Positions 25,784 to 34,824 of a stretch of DNA of 64,000 bases are shown here, in pieces. This stretch comes from Lachnospiraceae bacterium (GTDB lineage Bacteria > Bacillota > Clostridia > Lachnospirales > Lachnospiraceae), in NCBI GenBank assembly GCA_016297945.1, contig JAEDFR010000003.1, forward strand, positions 3,073 to 67,072. The letters are read 5' to 3'. How positions within the stretch are numbered: the stretch's first letter is position 1; every line of letters starts with the position of its first letter. The position numbers were made by a program, and so were the translations under genes. The notes below the pieces were generated by a model. It was not told the DNA's origin. It worked only from the letters and a program-made list of their open reading frames with translations, and did not search any database.

Positions 25784-26398
25784 ATGGAAAAGTATTCAGA
25801 CTATTCCGACGAGGAGCTGATTATCCGCTATCGGGAAGGAGAGCAGCAGATCGTCGATTATTTAATGGAAAAATATAAAAATGTGGTACGTAGCAAAGCC
25901 GGAAGAATGTTTATTTTAGGGGCAGATAAGGATGATCTGATTCAGGAAGGCATGATCGGTCTGTTTAAGGCGGTCAGGGATTATGACAGTGGCAGGGATG
26001 CCAGCTTTTATACCTTTGCCGATCTTTGTATCTCCAGACAGATGTATACTGCTATTCAGGCAGCAAACCGCAAGAAGCACTCACCGTTGAATTCCTACAT
26101 TTCGCTGTATAAAAATCAGGAAGAAACCGATATGGAAAGTGAATTGATCGGAGCTATCCAGAATTCTTCCGAGCGCAATCCGGAAGAGATTTTGATCGAT
26201 CGGGAAAATGTGGAGGCAATCGAGAAAATCATTGAAAACGATTTAAGTCCCTTTGAACGACAGGTATTGGAGTTGTCCATGACGGGAATGAATTATCAGG
26301 ATATTGCCAGACTTCTTGGTAAAGATCCAAAATCTACAGATAATGCGCTAAATCGTGTAAAGACAAAGATAAAAAAGCAATTGAAAAATCCTAAATAA
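25784..26398 (+). CDS. sigH: RNA polymerase sigma-H factor
   Basis: A 204-residue sigma-70-type factor. Region 2 runs at about 18-90 (DDLIQEGMIGLFKAVRDYD, FYTFADLCISRQMYTAIQ) and region 4 at about 145-200 (LSPFERQVLELSMTGMNYQD, then a helix-turn-helix). Content and position after rlmB match SigH, which starts sporulation and other stationary-phase programmes. No ribosome binding site is visible upstream: the ATG is preceded by GGTTGACATAAC, which reads more like a -35 element. A TTGACATAAC string recurs at 35390 and 54417. Sigma-H identity is strong; sporulation ability is only suggested. Confidence 0.92.
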   Translation: MEKYSDYSDEELIIRYREGEQQIVDYLMEKYKNVVRSKAGRMFILGADKDDLIQEGMIGLFKAVRDYDSGRDASFYTFADLCISRQMYTAIQAANRKKHSPLNSYISLYKNQEETDMESELIGAIQNSSERNPEEILIDRENVEAIEKIIENDLSPFERQVLELSMTGMNYQDIARLLGKDPKSTDNALNRVKTKIKKQLKNPK

Positions 26399-26478
26399 GA
26401 AAAGTGATGCAAACAATTGCTTTTTCAAAAATTGTTTTAAATATTAGTGTAAACCAACAGTTGCAAAAGTTGCAAATA

Positions 26479-26514
26479 AAAAATGCTTGAAAACTTTGAT
26501 TTTCAAGCATTTTT
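26479..26514. terminator. Bidirectional terminator between sigH and tRNA-Thr
   Basis: A 15-bp perfect stem (26479-26493 with 26500-26514), 6-base loop, A-rich 5' arm and T-rich 3' arm. It can end sigH on the plus strand and the tRNA on the minus strand. Confidence 0.85.
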
Positions 26515-26516
26515 AA

Positions 26517-26589
26517 AGCTGATAACGGGACTCGGACCCGTGACCTCCGCATTACCAATGCGACGCTCTACCACCTGAGCTATATCAGC
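26517..26589 (-). tRNA. tRNA-Thr (GGT anticodon)
   Basis: Reading the minus strand, the acceptor stem GCTGATA pairs with TATCAGC over 7 bp, the D arm is GCTCAGGTGGTAGAGC, and the anticodon loop TTGGTAA carries GGT. The T arm is ACGGG-TCCGAGT-CCCGT, with C in place of the usual second T. The discriminator would be T. CCA is not encoded. It reads threonine codons ACC/ACT. Confidence 0.95.
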
Positions 26590-26644
26590 CGGTTAACTCA
26601 CCGACGTTCATTGTAGCATGGTGGATATGTTTTGTCAATGACAA

Positions 26645-26702
26645 AAAAGGACATAGTCCTAAAATTAAAAGGATATCATTTCAAACTGAAATATGTCCTT
26701 TT
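26645..26702. other. Long-loop inverted repeat of unknown role
   Basis: AAAAGGACATA (26645-26655) is exactly complementary to TATGTCCTTTT (26692-26702), enclosing 36 bases. It lies between the tRNA promoter side and a decayed minus-strand gene whose stop is 53 bases on. It could be that gene's old terminator. Confidence 0.45.
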
Positions 26703-26754
26703 GGATGTACAGAATAACAACAATATAAGTCGTCAATCAGTTGATAAAAGAGAA

Positions 26755-27114
26755 TTATTCTTCCTCTTCTTCTTCCGATTCCTTTTTTACAGGCATCATT
26801 TTTTCTCTATATTTATCCTCAAATACTTCCAATTCGATGCGATATGCGTTTTTTTCCACGATCAGTTCTTCGATGTGATCATCGATTAATTTCATTTCTG
26901 CTTTTACTTTATCCAGATGCTGTCTGATTAATTTGCTTCCTTTCTCTAGAAGATGGTCATCTAAACATTGGTTGTAAAGATCTGCTCTAAACTTTAAAAG
27001 CTTTTTTCTTCTTTTTGTGCTTTGATTCGTTGCTCAACAGACGTGAAAGAAACTTTTAATTCTTTGTAAATTTCGTCCTAAAGTCTGGTATCCTTTTCTA
27101 TTTGTAACTCTCAT
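26755..27114 (-). pseudogene. Decayed small coiled-coil gene (two frameshifts)
   Basis: On the minus strand, ATG 27114 reads MRVTNRKGYQTLG and then loses phase. The next frame gives DEIYKELKVSFTSVEQRIKA plus QKEE, and after an A6 run another frame gives KKLLKFRADLYNQCLDDHLL, then KLIRQHLDKVKAEMKLIDD and a Glu-rich end at TAA 26755-26757. Joined, this would be a charged helical protein of about 120 residues. Three consecutive coding-like pieces in order argue for one broken gene rather than chance. I do not recognise the family. The plus-strand ORF over this stretch is not credible. Confidence 0.6.
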
Positions 27115-27236
27115 TTACCCCATTTTTATATAATATGCCGTACATTTAAAAGTTAAAATTATTATAGCAAATGTTTTACAATCTGCATAGTGGTGTGTTA
27201 AAATTATTTAGTTAGAAACTATCGGGGGAAAGATTA

Positions 27237-28853
27237 ATGTCGAGGATTGATCAAAAAGATATTTTATTAAAAGCAAATAAGAAATTATCTTGGGGAATAT
27301 TAGGTTTTTTAGCACTCATTCCTTTGGTTATAATTCTTTATATTGTGAAAATATTGCCATATACGTTTGAAGACATAATCATTGTATGCAGTTGTATTCT
27401 GTTTTTTTCTGTTTTACCCTTTTTTGTCAACAAATTCTTTTATAACGAATCTTTTATTGCACACTGCAACCTGTACTGCTTGGAATTATTGGTTTTGATG
27501 CTTATATTCAATCCGGTAGTGGATTTGTCTCTGCTTTATTTTGTACTACCGATTGTCAGCCTTATTTATTTAAATAGAGGTATTCTTCATAAAATGTCGA
27601 TGATTGCATTTGCGGGAATGATTCTTGTCAAAGGCTCAAAGCTGGGATATTCGATTGCCAGTGATAAGTCAACAGCAATTGATTTTAATCCTATGTATAT
27701 GGATCTTTTGGTTTCAACTATTGAATTTATTGTTTTATCTATTATCTTGATAAAATCCTTTGAAGTAATGGAGGATATTTTTGCAAAAGCCAATCATGCT
27801 GCCATGATGGATATGTATGCATCATCGGGAATTGCATCTGTGGATAATTCTTCCCATTTGGGTACGCAGACCCAAAGAAAGGTAGAACACAGTGATACCT
27901 ATGACGTACAGCAGTTCTTTTCAGCGATTGCATCCGATATGGAGAAACTGATTAAAGGAAAAAATAAGCATTTTACCTTGGATTTGGATAATCAAATGCC
28001 GGTGGAGTTGTATGGTCGTAAGGTGCAGCTAAAAAATGCACTTACCAATATATGTGCTGATCTTTTGATGTATAATACCGAATCGGAGGTCAATGTATAT
28101 GTTACCTACGAAAGTGGTCTCAACTTAAGAAAAAAAGATAATATTACGATGATTATCCGTATTGACAGCAATACGGTATTAAATAAGACTTCCGCCGATA
28201 AAAAGGCCTTGGGTTATTTTTTGAGTAAAAAAATCATTGATGAGTTAGAAGGCGATTTAATCGAGAGCAATGAAAACGGAAAAACGAATTTCAAAATTCG
28301 TTTGTTACAACGGGTTGAAAATGAACAGACCATTGGTGATCGTCAGCAAAAGCAAAAATCCGAACTTCTGGAATTAGAACAATTAGCTATTGCAAACAAA
28401 GCAGAAGAAAATGTCGGAAATCTGTTTCATTCGGATGTTCGTGTTATGGTTGTGGATGATAACAGAGAAGCACGTAAACTTGTTGATTCGGTCCTGTCTG
28501 CTGTGGGAATCAAAGTTACAGGTGTCAAAAATGGTGTTGAGTGCATTGAAATGTTAAAAACACAAGATTATGATATGGTATTAATTGACCAGATGATGCC
28601 TGATAAAAGCGGCGTCGAAACGGTTAAGGAAATCCGGTTTCAGGAAAGTGAGTATTTTCAGAAGCTTCCCATTGTTATGATGTCCATTCATGGAGGAAGA
28701 GAAGAGGCAAAGAATTATCAGGCACAGGGATTTACCGATTGCATTACTAAACCCATAAAAGTGGATGAAATTAAATCTTGCCTGAAAAAATGGATCAAAG
28801 ATGATTATCGGATGAGTTATGAAGAATATATGAGGATCCAAAATGAAAGTTAA
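27237..28853 (+). CDS. Membrane protein with degenerate kinase-like ATPase region and C-terminal receiver domain
   Basis: A 538-residue protein with five to six N-terminal membrane helices (about 18-180), a region resembling a histidine-kinase ATPase domain (NALTNICADLLMYN like an N-box at about 260; ALGYFLSKKIIDELEGDL like the last lid helix), and a receiver domain (about 400-525). The receiver keeps VMVVDDNREA, the phospho-acceptor in LIDQMMPDKSG and the Lys in ITKPI. No phosphorylatable H-box and no DxGxG motif are visible, so ATPase or kinase activity is doubtful. GGGGGAAAG precedes the ATG. Its last codons overlap the next gene by 11 bases. Confidence 0.8.
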   Translation: MSRIDQKDILLKANKKLSWGILGFLALIPLVIILYIVKILPYTFEDIIIVCSCILFFSVLPFFVNKFFYNESFIAHCNLYCLELLVLMLIFNPVVDLSLLYFVLPIVSLIYLNRGILHKMSMIAFAGMILVKGSKLGYSIASDKSTAIDFNPMYMDLLVSTIEFIVLSIILIKSFEVMEDIFAKANHAAMMDMYASSGIASVDNSSHLGTQTQRKVEHSDTYDVQQFFSAIASDMEKLIKGKNKHFTLDLDNQMPVELYGRKVQLKNALTNICADLLMYNTESEVNVYVTYESGLNLRKKDNITMIIRIDSNTVLNKTSADKKALGYFLSKKIIDELEGDLIESNENGKTNFKIRLLQRVENEQTIGDRQQKQKSELLELEQLAIANKAEENVGNLFHSDVRVMVVDDNREARKLVDSVLSAVGIKVTGVKNGVECIEMLKTQDYDMVLIDQMMPDKSGVETVKEIRFQESEYFQKLPIVMMSIHGGREEAKNYQAQGFTDCITKPIKVDEIKSCLKKWIKDDYRMSYEEYMRIQNES

Positions 28854-31590
28854 AAATTGTTGGAATAGCATTCAAAAGATTAAAAATACCATTTTCATAA
28901 TGAGTGGGGCAGAAGCATTGGCTGCTGCCCTTTTTAGCATATTTCTATCGGCATTAACCGCATTCGGAATTAGCCGGTTGTATTATGGCATATGGCCTCA
29001 TTACACACAGTTTGTAGCAGGAGGGACTGTTTATAACGGTTATAACAAAACAGGAGATATGAGCATGTTTTATCTGTTGATTGTCTGTATCCCTGTTTAT
29101 TTTATGATCTTTTTATGGCTAAAACATAGGAATTATGTAAACCAAAAATCGGAAATGAATGCTGGTTCTATGGATTCCGGAGAAGTTTTGTCACAAAAAA
29201 AAGAGTTCCTCTGTCACCTGCTGGATTTTTTTGCTGCATTTTTGCTGGGTGTGTTTGCAATTACGGCTATAGAAACAGCGGTATCCGGTAGATTAGTAAC
29301 ACATCGGACGCAGTTTGCATATGTAAGAATTTTTCTTATTGTCTGCTATCTGATGTGGATGACGGCTCTTTGGGTATGGGCATGGGCAAAAAATCAGAAT
29401 ATTTATCCTTTGATTGAGAAAATTTCAGCTTTTTCACAGCTTGTGTTACCGTTTTGTTTTCTGGGATACTTTGGATTTTACTATCAGTATGAAAACGAAA
29501 CGGGTTTGATTGAGTTGTTTTATTCCCGAAAATGGAAATGGTTTTGCATGGTTGTGTTTGTTATCTTACTTTCGGCTCAAATCTACCGGCTGATAAAAAA
29601 GAAAACAGACATTTCCGTATATGCTTTGATTTCAATCGCCACGATGTCGGTTATGCGTACGCCGGATGGAGTGCTGAGTGTGGATTTTTTTCATAACGGT
29701 GAGATGGCATTGCCTATGCAACAGTTGGTTTCATACGGTCAAATTCCTTATTTTGATATCGATCCGATTCATGGTTTATGTGACTATATTTATAGTTTTT
29801 TTAATTATCTTTTTTTTGACGGAAGCTATTTTTCGCAAAATGCCGGGATTGTGGCAGCCAATCTTTTTATTGCTGCATTTTTGGCAGTTGTTTTAGCTAA
29901 CTGTCTGAAAACACGAAGCGGCGCTCTTGTTATCATATGGTTATTTATGCCATATCTTTTGGAAAAGGCCGGCATTCGTTATGTGATGTTTGTTGTTTCA
30001 TTTTTTATATTGCTGTCGGACAGAGTTCGTAAGAATAGCCTGTGGTTTTTCTGGTGGTGGGTGCTTTTGTGCATTACCGGTATTTTTTATAATGTTTCGA
30101 TTGGTGCATCCATGGCTGTGGCATTTTTGCCGGAAACGATTTATCGTCTGATTAAAGAAGTAAAACTGCGCTGGGGACAATATGAAAAGTCGCATAAATG
30201 CAAAGATATCTTTATGGATATGCAAAAAAAAGAGAAAATAATCCTACTTTGTGCATGGATTGTATTATTGCCCATTGGTATTTGTTTTATTCCCTGGTTT
30301 TTGCAGATTCTTAGATTCCTGCAGGAAAATGCAGCAACAACTCTCTGGGTAAACGGCACTGAAATCTTCGGTTCGGAATTTCGTCCGGTTGAAACATTTG
30401 CACTTTTTATTTCGTATCTGGCAGTTTTGGTTGCTGCCTTGTCCGGTAATCAAAAGGCAAAATCTGCTTTTGTTTCCATGACCGTTTGTTTCTTTGTTAT
30501 TGCTAATTATGCCTGTGTCCGCTATGATGAAGGACTTCGACTGGCTGTTTTAGGAGTCATATTCTCAGTGATATGTCTTTCTTATTTTTGTATGGATTAT
30601 CTGTCTTCCTATACGAAGACAGTCTGGCTGGCTCTTCTTTCTGTAACTTGTTTTTTATTAATTCGTAACTATTTGCCGATTAGAATGGATGCTTTGGTTT
30701 GTATCGAACAGATTCCGACAAAAACAGAAGTTACCATCAATGAAACAAAGATAGAAGATCCGGTTGTCTATGTTTCCGGGGACAGTGTCAATATGGAACA
30801 CATGGGAAGCGGTTTTATTCAGGGACTTACGCTGAATAGCCTGAAGAATATTCAATTTGTCCTACAACAGGAAGAAGCAGAGGATTCTTTTCTGGATTTG
30901 ACCAATAAGATTTCCCATACGGCTATTTTGGATTTAAAGGCGGACTATCCGTATACATCAGCTTATAATATCAGCAACGACTTAATGCAGAAAAAAGCAA
31001 TCGCCTGTATTCGTGAAAACAGACCGAGGCTGATTTTGCTCGCACCGTATATTCGTTTTGATCAGGCACCGGTCAGTTTGCGTTCTCCGAAATTATATCA
31101 GGCAATTCTTCAGATGGGATATCAACCATATATCTATGAAGATGTTGTATATTTGCTGGATGGCGAATCAAAGTGTGATGTGGCAAAAGACGGTAAGCGT
31201 AAACTGGGACTACTCAATCACCATACCGATATAGGAATGTTGCCGTATCTGTGGGGAACAGCTTTGGAGGAGCAAAAAGACCATCTTGTCGAGGTTTTCT
31301 GCGAAAACGGTTCTATACAGGGATGCGAAATAGCATATATTGATTTGGAAATTGCTGCTTCAGATATTACCGGAGATTCTTTTTCTTTGTCTTTTCAAAG
31401 TGATATTGATGGGGAAATGTATCAGTTTCAGATTCGGACAGGTAGAGAAAAGTTAAAGAAAAATCAGACTGTTCATTATTTTATTCCTGTTTTTTCATCT
31501 CCTTTCTTTTACTATTCGGATAACATAGAGGTAAAAATAGATGGAATAAGTCCTGCGAAGATAACTTATTATACTTCTGTTATCGAATAG
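28843..31590 (+). CDS. Large polytopic membrane protein, GT-C-glycosyltransferase-like
   Basis: A 915-residue protein with about 13-15 predicted membrane helices over residues 20-630 and a C-terminal extracytoplasmic region of about 280 residues. The loop VDFFHNGEMALPMQQ, followed by YFDIDPIHGLCDYIYSFF, is acidic and His-containing like the first external loop of GT-C sugar transferases, but no known family is certain. The start ATG 28843 lies in the overlap ATGAAAGTTAA with the receiver-domain gene, implying coupled translation and a shared function such as signal-controlled envelope polysaccharide work. That role is an inference. Confidence 0.75.
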   Translation: MKVKNCWNSIQKIKNTIFIMSGAEALAAALFSIFLSALTAFGISRLYYGIWPHYTQFVAGGTVYNGYNKTGDMSMFYLLIVCIPVYFMIFLWLKHRNYVNQKSEMNAGSMDSGEVLSQKKEFLCHLLDFFAAFLLGVFAITAIETAVSGRLVTHRTQFAYVRIFLIVCYLMWMTALWVWAWAKNQNIYPLIEKISAFSQLVLPFCFLGYFGFYYQYENETGLIELFYSRKWKWFCMVVFVILLSAQIYRLIKKKTDISVYALISIATMSVMRTPDGVLSVDFFHNGEMALPMQQLVSYGQIPYFDIDPIHGLCDYIYSFFNYLFFDGSYFSQNAGIVAANLFIAAFLAVVLANCLKTRSGALVIIWLFMPYLLEKAGIRYVMFVVSFFILLSDRVRKNSLWFFWWWVLLCITGIFYNVSIGASMAVAFLPETIYRLIKEVKLRWGQYEKSHKCKDIFMDMQKKEKIILLCAWIVLLPIGICFIPWFLQILRFLQENAATTLWVNGTEIFGSEFRPVETFALFISYLAVLVAALSGNQKAKSAFVSMTVCFFVIANYACVRYDEGLRLAVLGVIFSVICLSYFCMDYLSSYTKTVWLALLSVTCFLLIRNYLPIRMDALVCIEQIPTKTEVTINETKIEDPVVYVSGDSVNMEHMGSGFIQGLTLNSLKNIQFVLQQEEAEDSFLDLTNKISHTAILDLKADYPYTSAYNISNDLMQKKAIACIRENRPRLILLAPYIRFDQAPVSLRSPKLYQAILQMGYQPYIYEDVVYLLDGESKCDVAKDGKRKLGLLNHHTDIGMLPYLWGTALEEQKDHLVEVFCENGSIQGCEIAYIDLEIAASDITGDSFSLSFQSDIDGEMYQFQIRTGREKLKKNQTVHYFIPVFSSPFFYYSDNIEVKIDGISPAKITYYTSVIE

Positions 31591-31706
31591 CCCCAAAATA
31601 TTCGAAGGTTGTTCTAAACGGGTTATGTTTTCCTGTTTTTGGGGTTCCAAAGTCATAAACCATAATTATAAAAACGGATGATTACTCGAAAAGGATCATC
31701 CGTTTT
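31591..31706. terminator. Two hairpins between the membrane protein gene and PBP1a
   Basis: CCCCAAAA (31591-31598) pairs with TTTTGGGG (31637-31644) around a 38-base loop. A second, stronger hairpin has a 12-bp perfect stem (31671-31682 with 31695-31706) flanked by A and T runs. The second is a good bidirectional terminator for these convergent genes. Confidence 0.75.
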
Positions 31707-31751
31707 TGTGATTATATAACCCGTGAAATGTGTGATGTCACAATTGCGTAT

Positions 31752-34466
31752 TTATTCTGTGAGCGGTGTTTCTGCCGAATCCGTTGTTGGAGTCTGAACT
31801 GTAGCAGCCTGAGCAGCCTGAGCAGCCTGAGCAGCTTGAGCCGCTTGAGCCGCAGCCTGGGCAGCTTGAGCCGCAGCGGCAGCCTGAGCAGCAGCGGTCT
31901 GTTGGGATGCAATAGCGGCTTGACTATCCGCCGCAAACGCATCCGGATTGGTTGCATAATAGGTTGCATTATGAGGACATACCTGCTGTGAAGTGGCACT
32001 TCCGTCAACACTGGGTGCTATGGTTACCATTCCCGGGACTTTAAACGGACAAGATGGATCAGCCGGTAGACCGGTTGCAGCACATACCGTTCCTGCGTAG
32101 TGCGCATCACATGCTTCGGTCGGAACCGTACCTTCGGCAAAATATTCCGTATGAGCCGTACAGATGCCGGCAACCGGCAGCTTTCCGGAAGATTTACATA
32201 CGGATGCGGTTACAATGCCATCCGGTTTTTCAAATTCTTTATTTGGCAGATTTTCGTGTATTCTGCTCATGACAGCACGCCACATGGTTTTCGATAAATT
32301 CTTTTCAGCACTGTCATGCATGATTTCGTTGTTGTCATATCCCGTCCAGGTAGTAGCTGTATAATAAGGCGTATATCCTGCAAACCAGACATCACGATAG
32401 CTGGATGTGGTTCCGGTTTTACCTGCAATCGACATACCACCGAAGTTGACACTTCCACCGGTACCTTTGGTTACAACATCGACCATGGCATCCGTCAACA
32501 GAAATGCAGTGGTTTCCTGAAGAACACGTCTTGTCTGTGGATTGGTACGATCTAAAATGACATTTCCGTCATGATCTAAAATCGTGGTATATAAAGCCGG
32601 TTCAATATATACTCCGCCATTTGCGATAGTGGCATAGGATGCATTTAATTCCATATTGGTAACACCATCGGTAATGCCACCTAAAGCCAGAGCCTGCTGG
32701 ATATCTGAATAGATTTCAGTTTTTCCGGTTACGGAATTGGTCACGGCACGTCTTTCAACAAGTGTTGTAAAACCGAATTTTTGTAAATAGTCAAATCCCA
32801 GCTGGGGAGTAATCTGGGTCAGTGTCTTAACGGCAACAATGTTTAAGGACTGTTCAATTCCATAACGAAGTGTACAGATTCCTTTGTAAGCGCCGCCGTA
32901 CCAGTTGGATACCGGGCGACCATTATCATAGTTGAAAGGAGCATCATCCTGTACGGAAGCTAAGGTCAGTCCTGCACTGTCGAGAGCAGGAGCATAGGTA
33001 GATACAACCTTAAAGGTTGATCCGGGCTGACGGGTTGTGGATGTTGCACGGTTTAATGAACGGCTGGATGCTTTGGTGCCGCGCCCGCCGATCATGGCAA
33101 CAATGTATCCGGTATGCTGGTCCTCAATGGTTAAGGATACCTGAGGCTGTGGCGTCAAAACGATGTTTTCGGCTTCTACTTTGTCGCCATATCCCATAAC
33201 AGAGGCTTTATATTCCTCAATAGCTTCATAAGCCTGATCCTGAGAAGAGTAAAGCAAATCAAAATTGGCATTGGTCTGTTTAAAATAGCTTTTAAACATT
33301 TCTGTGCTGTGATTTTCCTGTTCACCGTTTGACTTCGAAATCGTCAGTTCATAATGAAGCAGCCATTTTACATTGGAAGGATAGTTGGATTCGTCATTGT
33401 ATACTTCATCACATATTTTCTGTATTTCCGGATCCTGCGTGGTATTAATCTGTAACCCACCACTGTATACAAGGTTATAGGCCTGTGTTTCATTGTAACC
33501 CAACTGCTCCATCAAATCATTGATGACCTGATCGATAACAGCGTCAACAAAATATGTGTTGATGGATTCAACATCCTTGGTTTCGTTAACGGACTTGATA
33601 CGCGAGTATACATCGTCAGCTATGGCAACATTGTATTCTGTCTGCGTGATGTAGCCCTGTTCAAGCATATTGTTTAAGACCTTTTCCCGTCTCGTTGCAT
33701 TATTGTCCGGATGGGAGATGGGATTATACTTGGAAGGGTTCTGGGTAATTGCAGCAATTACCGCACATTCGGAAAGGGTCAGATCAGAAACATTCTTATC
33801 AAAATAACGACGCGAAGCCGCCTGTACACCCAGTGTATTCTGACCTAAGTTGATGGAATTCATATATAATTCCAGAATATCGCTTTTGGACATTCTTTTT
33901 TCCAGTTCCAAAGCCAGATACTGTTCCTGAAATTTACGCTTAAATTTGTTTATGAGATTGGTTTCGGTAACCCAGGTGTCATCAAAAACGTTATTCTTTA
34001 AGAGCTGCTGGGTAATGGTTGATGCGCCCTGACTGAACTTAAATTTGTTTTTGACGGCTTCCATACCGGCACGGGCAATACCCTTAATGTCAATACCGTT
34101 GTGTTCATAAAAACGCTCATCTTCAATGGCAACAAAAGCATTTGCAAGATTTTTCGGAATGGAATTCATGTTTACATAACTTCTGTTTGAATTTGTGGCA
34201 ACGAGCTTTGTCATCTGTTTTCCTTTGGCATCGTAAACAAAAGTTGCATATCCGGAAGGTGTTACATCCAGAGTGGATATATCCGGAGAAGATGCTAATA
34301 TTCCGTTAAACATTCCAATGCCCATACAGGCACCAATGATTCCGATACCGATGAAACATATGAGTATGGCTTTTAAGAAATAAAGAAGAAACATTTTTTC
34401 GATTTTAGTACTGGTAGAATTCAGTTGTTTCTGCCTTTTCTTAATGCCCTTTTTACTGTAATTCAT
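31752..34466 (-). CDS. Bifunctional class A penicillin-binding protein (PBP1a type)
   Basis: A 904-residue cell-wall synthase with a cytoplasmic Lys-rich tail, one membrane anchor (about 25-52), a GT51 glycosyltransferase domain (VAIEDERFYEHNGIDIKG at about 110, GASTITQQLLKN) and a transpeptidase domain (RQPGSTFKVVS with the SxxK Ser, SLN at about 570, KTGTT at about 690). A Cys-containing segment and a low-complexity tail of Gln-Ala-Ala repeats end the protein. The ATG at 34466 has a perfect AGGAGG 8 bases upstream; a longer frame from 34649 is rejected. It is monocistronic, convergent with the giant membrane protein gene. Confidence 0.95.
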   Translation of the reverse strand: MNYSKKGIKKRQKQLNSTSTKIEKMFLLYFLKAILICFIGIGIIGACMGIGMFNGILASSPDISTLDVTPSGYATFVYDAKGKQMTKLVATNSNRSYVNMNSIPKNLANAFVAIEDERFYEHNGIDIKGIARAGMEAVKNKFKFSQGASTITQQLLKNNVFDDTWVTETNLINKFKRKFQEQYLALELEKRMSKSDILELYMNSINLGQNTLGVQAASRRYFDKNVSDLTLSECAVIAAITQNPSKYNPISHPDNNATRREKVLNNMLEQGYITQTEYNVAIADDVYSRIKSVNETKDVESINTYFVDAVIDQVINDLMEQLGYNETQAYNLVYSGGLQINTTQDPEIQKICDEVYNDESNYPSNVKWLLHYELTISKSNGEQENHSTEMFKSYFKQTNANFDLLYSSQDQAYEAIEEYKASVMGYGDKVEAENIVLTPQPQVSLTIEDQHTGYIVAMIGGRGTKASSRSLNRATSTTRQPGSTFKVVSTYAPALDSAGLTLASVQDDAPFNYDNGRPVSNWYGGAYKGICTLRYGIEQSLNIVAVKTLTQITPQLGFDYLQKFGFTTLVERRAVTNSVTGKTEIYSDIQQALALGGITDGVTNMELNASYATIANGGVYIEPALYTTILDHDGNVILDRTNPQTRRVLQETTAFLLTDAMVDVVTKGTGGSVNFGGMSIAGKTGTTSSYRDVWFAGYTPYYTATTWTGYDNNEIMHDSAEKNLSKTMWRAVMSRIHENLPNKEFEKPDGIVTASVCKSSGKLPVAGICTAHTEYFAEGTVPTEACDAHYAGTVCAATGLPADPSCPFKVPGMVTIAPSVDGSATSQQVCPHNATYYATNPDAFAADSQAAIASQQTAAAQAAAAAQAAQAAAQAAQAAQAAQAAQAATVQTPTTDSAETPLTE
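31799..31900 (-). repeat. Low-complexity QAA-coding repeats in the PBP1a tail
   Basis: Nine-base units coding Gln-Ala-Ala or Ala-Gln-Ala (plus-strand GCAGCCTGA and variants) run for about 100 bases near the 3' end of the PBP gene. They are prone to length change by slippage. Confidence 0.8.
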
Positions 34467-34824
34467 AAAAAAGCCTCCTAAACTATATGGCACCTGCCTT
34501 AGTAGTATATTATTCAAAGACAAAAGTAAACATATATCATTAAGTATACCAAAATATGGAGCTAAAATAAAGTGTTGACTGCTATTTCTTCTATATATAG
34601 GTAGTTTGATACTGTGGTATAAAGTATAAAATGATGTTTTTACTTGCAAAATACGATATCAGTGGCAAAAGGTCTGAATAATTATTTTTCCATATAATGG
34701 ATTATTTACAAATTCGTACACATTTATTCCACAATGTGGTAAAATATCCATGTTGTGTGCAAAATGGTATAGTTTTGCCAAAAAATTGTTTATTTACAAA
34801 AGAGATGAAAAGAGGTGATGATGT
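34467..34824. other. Divergent intergenic region between PBP1a and yigZ
   Basis: A 358-base AT-rich stretch with no credible gene. A possible yigZ promoter is TACACA (34717-34722), 17 bases, TAAAAT (34740-34745), with CCACAATGTGG, a short palindrome, in its spacer. No clear promoter for the PBP gene and no structured leader were found. Confidence 0.35.

Noticed and set aside
26632..26889. Plus-strand Phe-rich ORF
   Set aside because: The opposite strand carries the pieces of a helical protein; this ORF lacks a ribosome site and ordinary composition.
31728..31991. Leu/Ser-repeat ORF on the plus strand
   Set aside because: It is the complement of the Gln-Ala repeats in the PBP1a tail and has no ribosome site.
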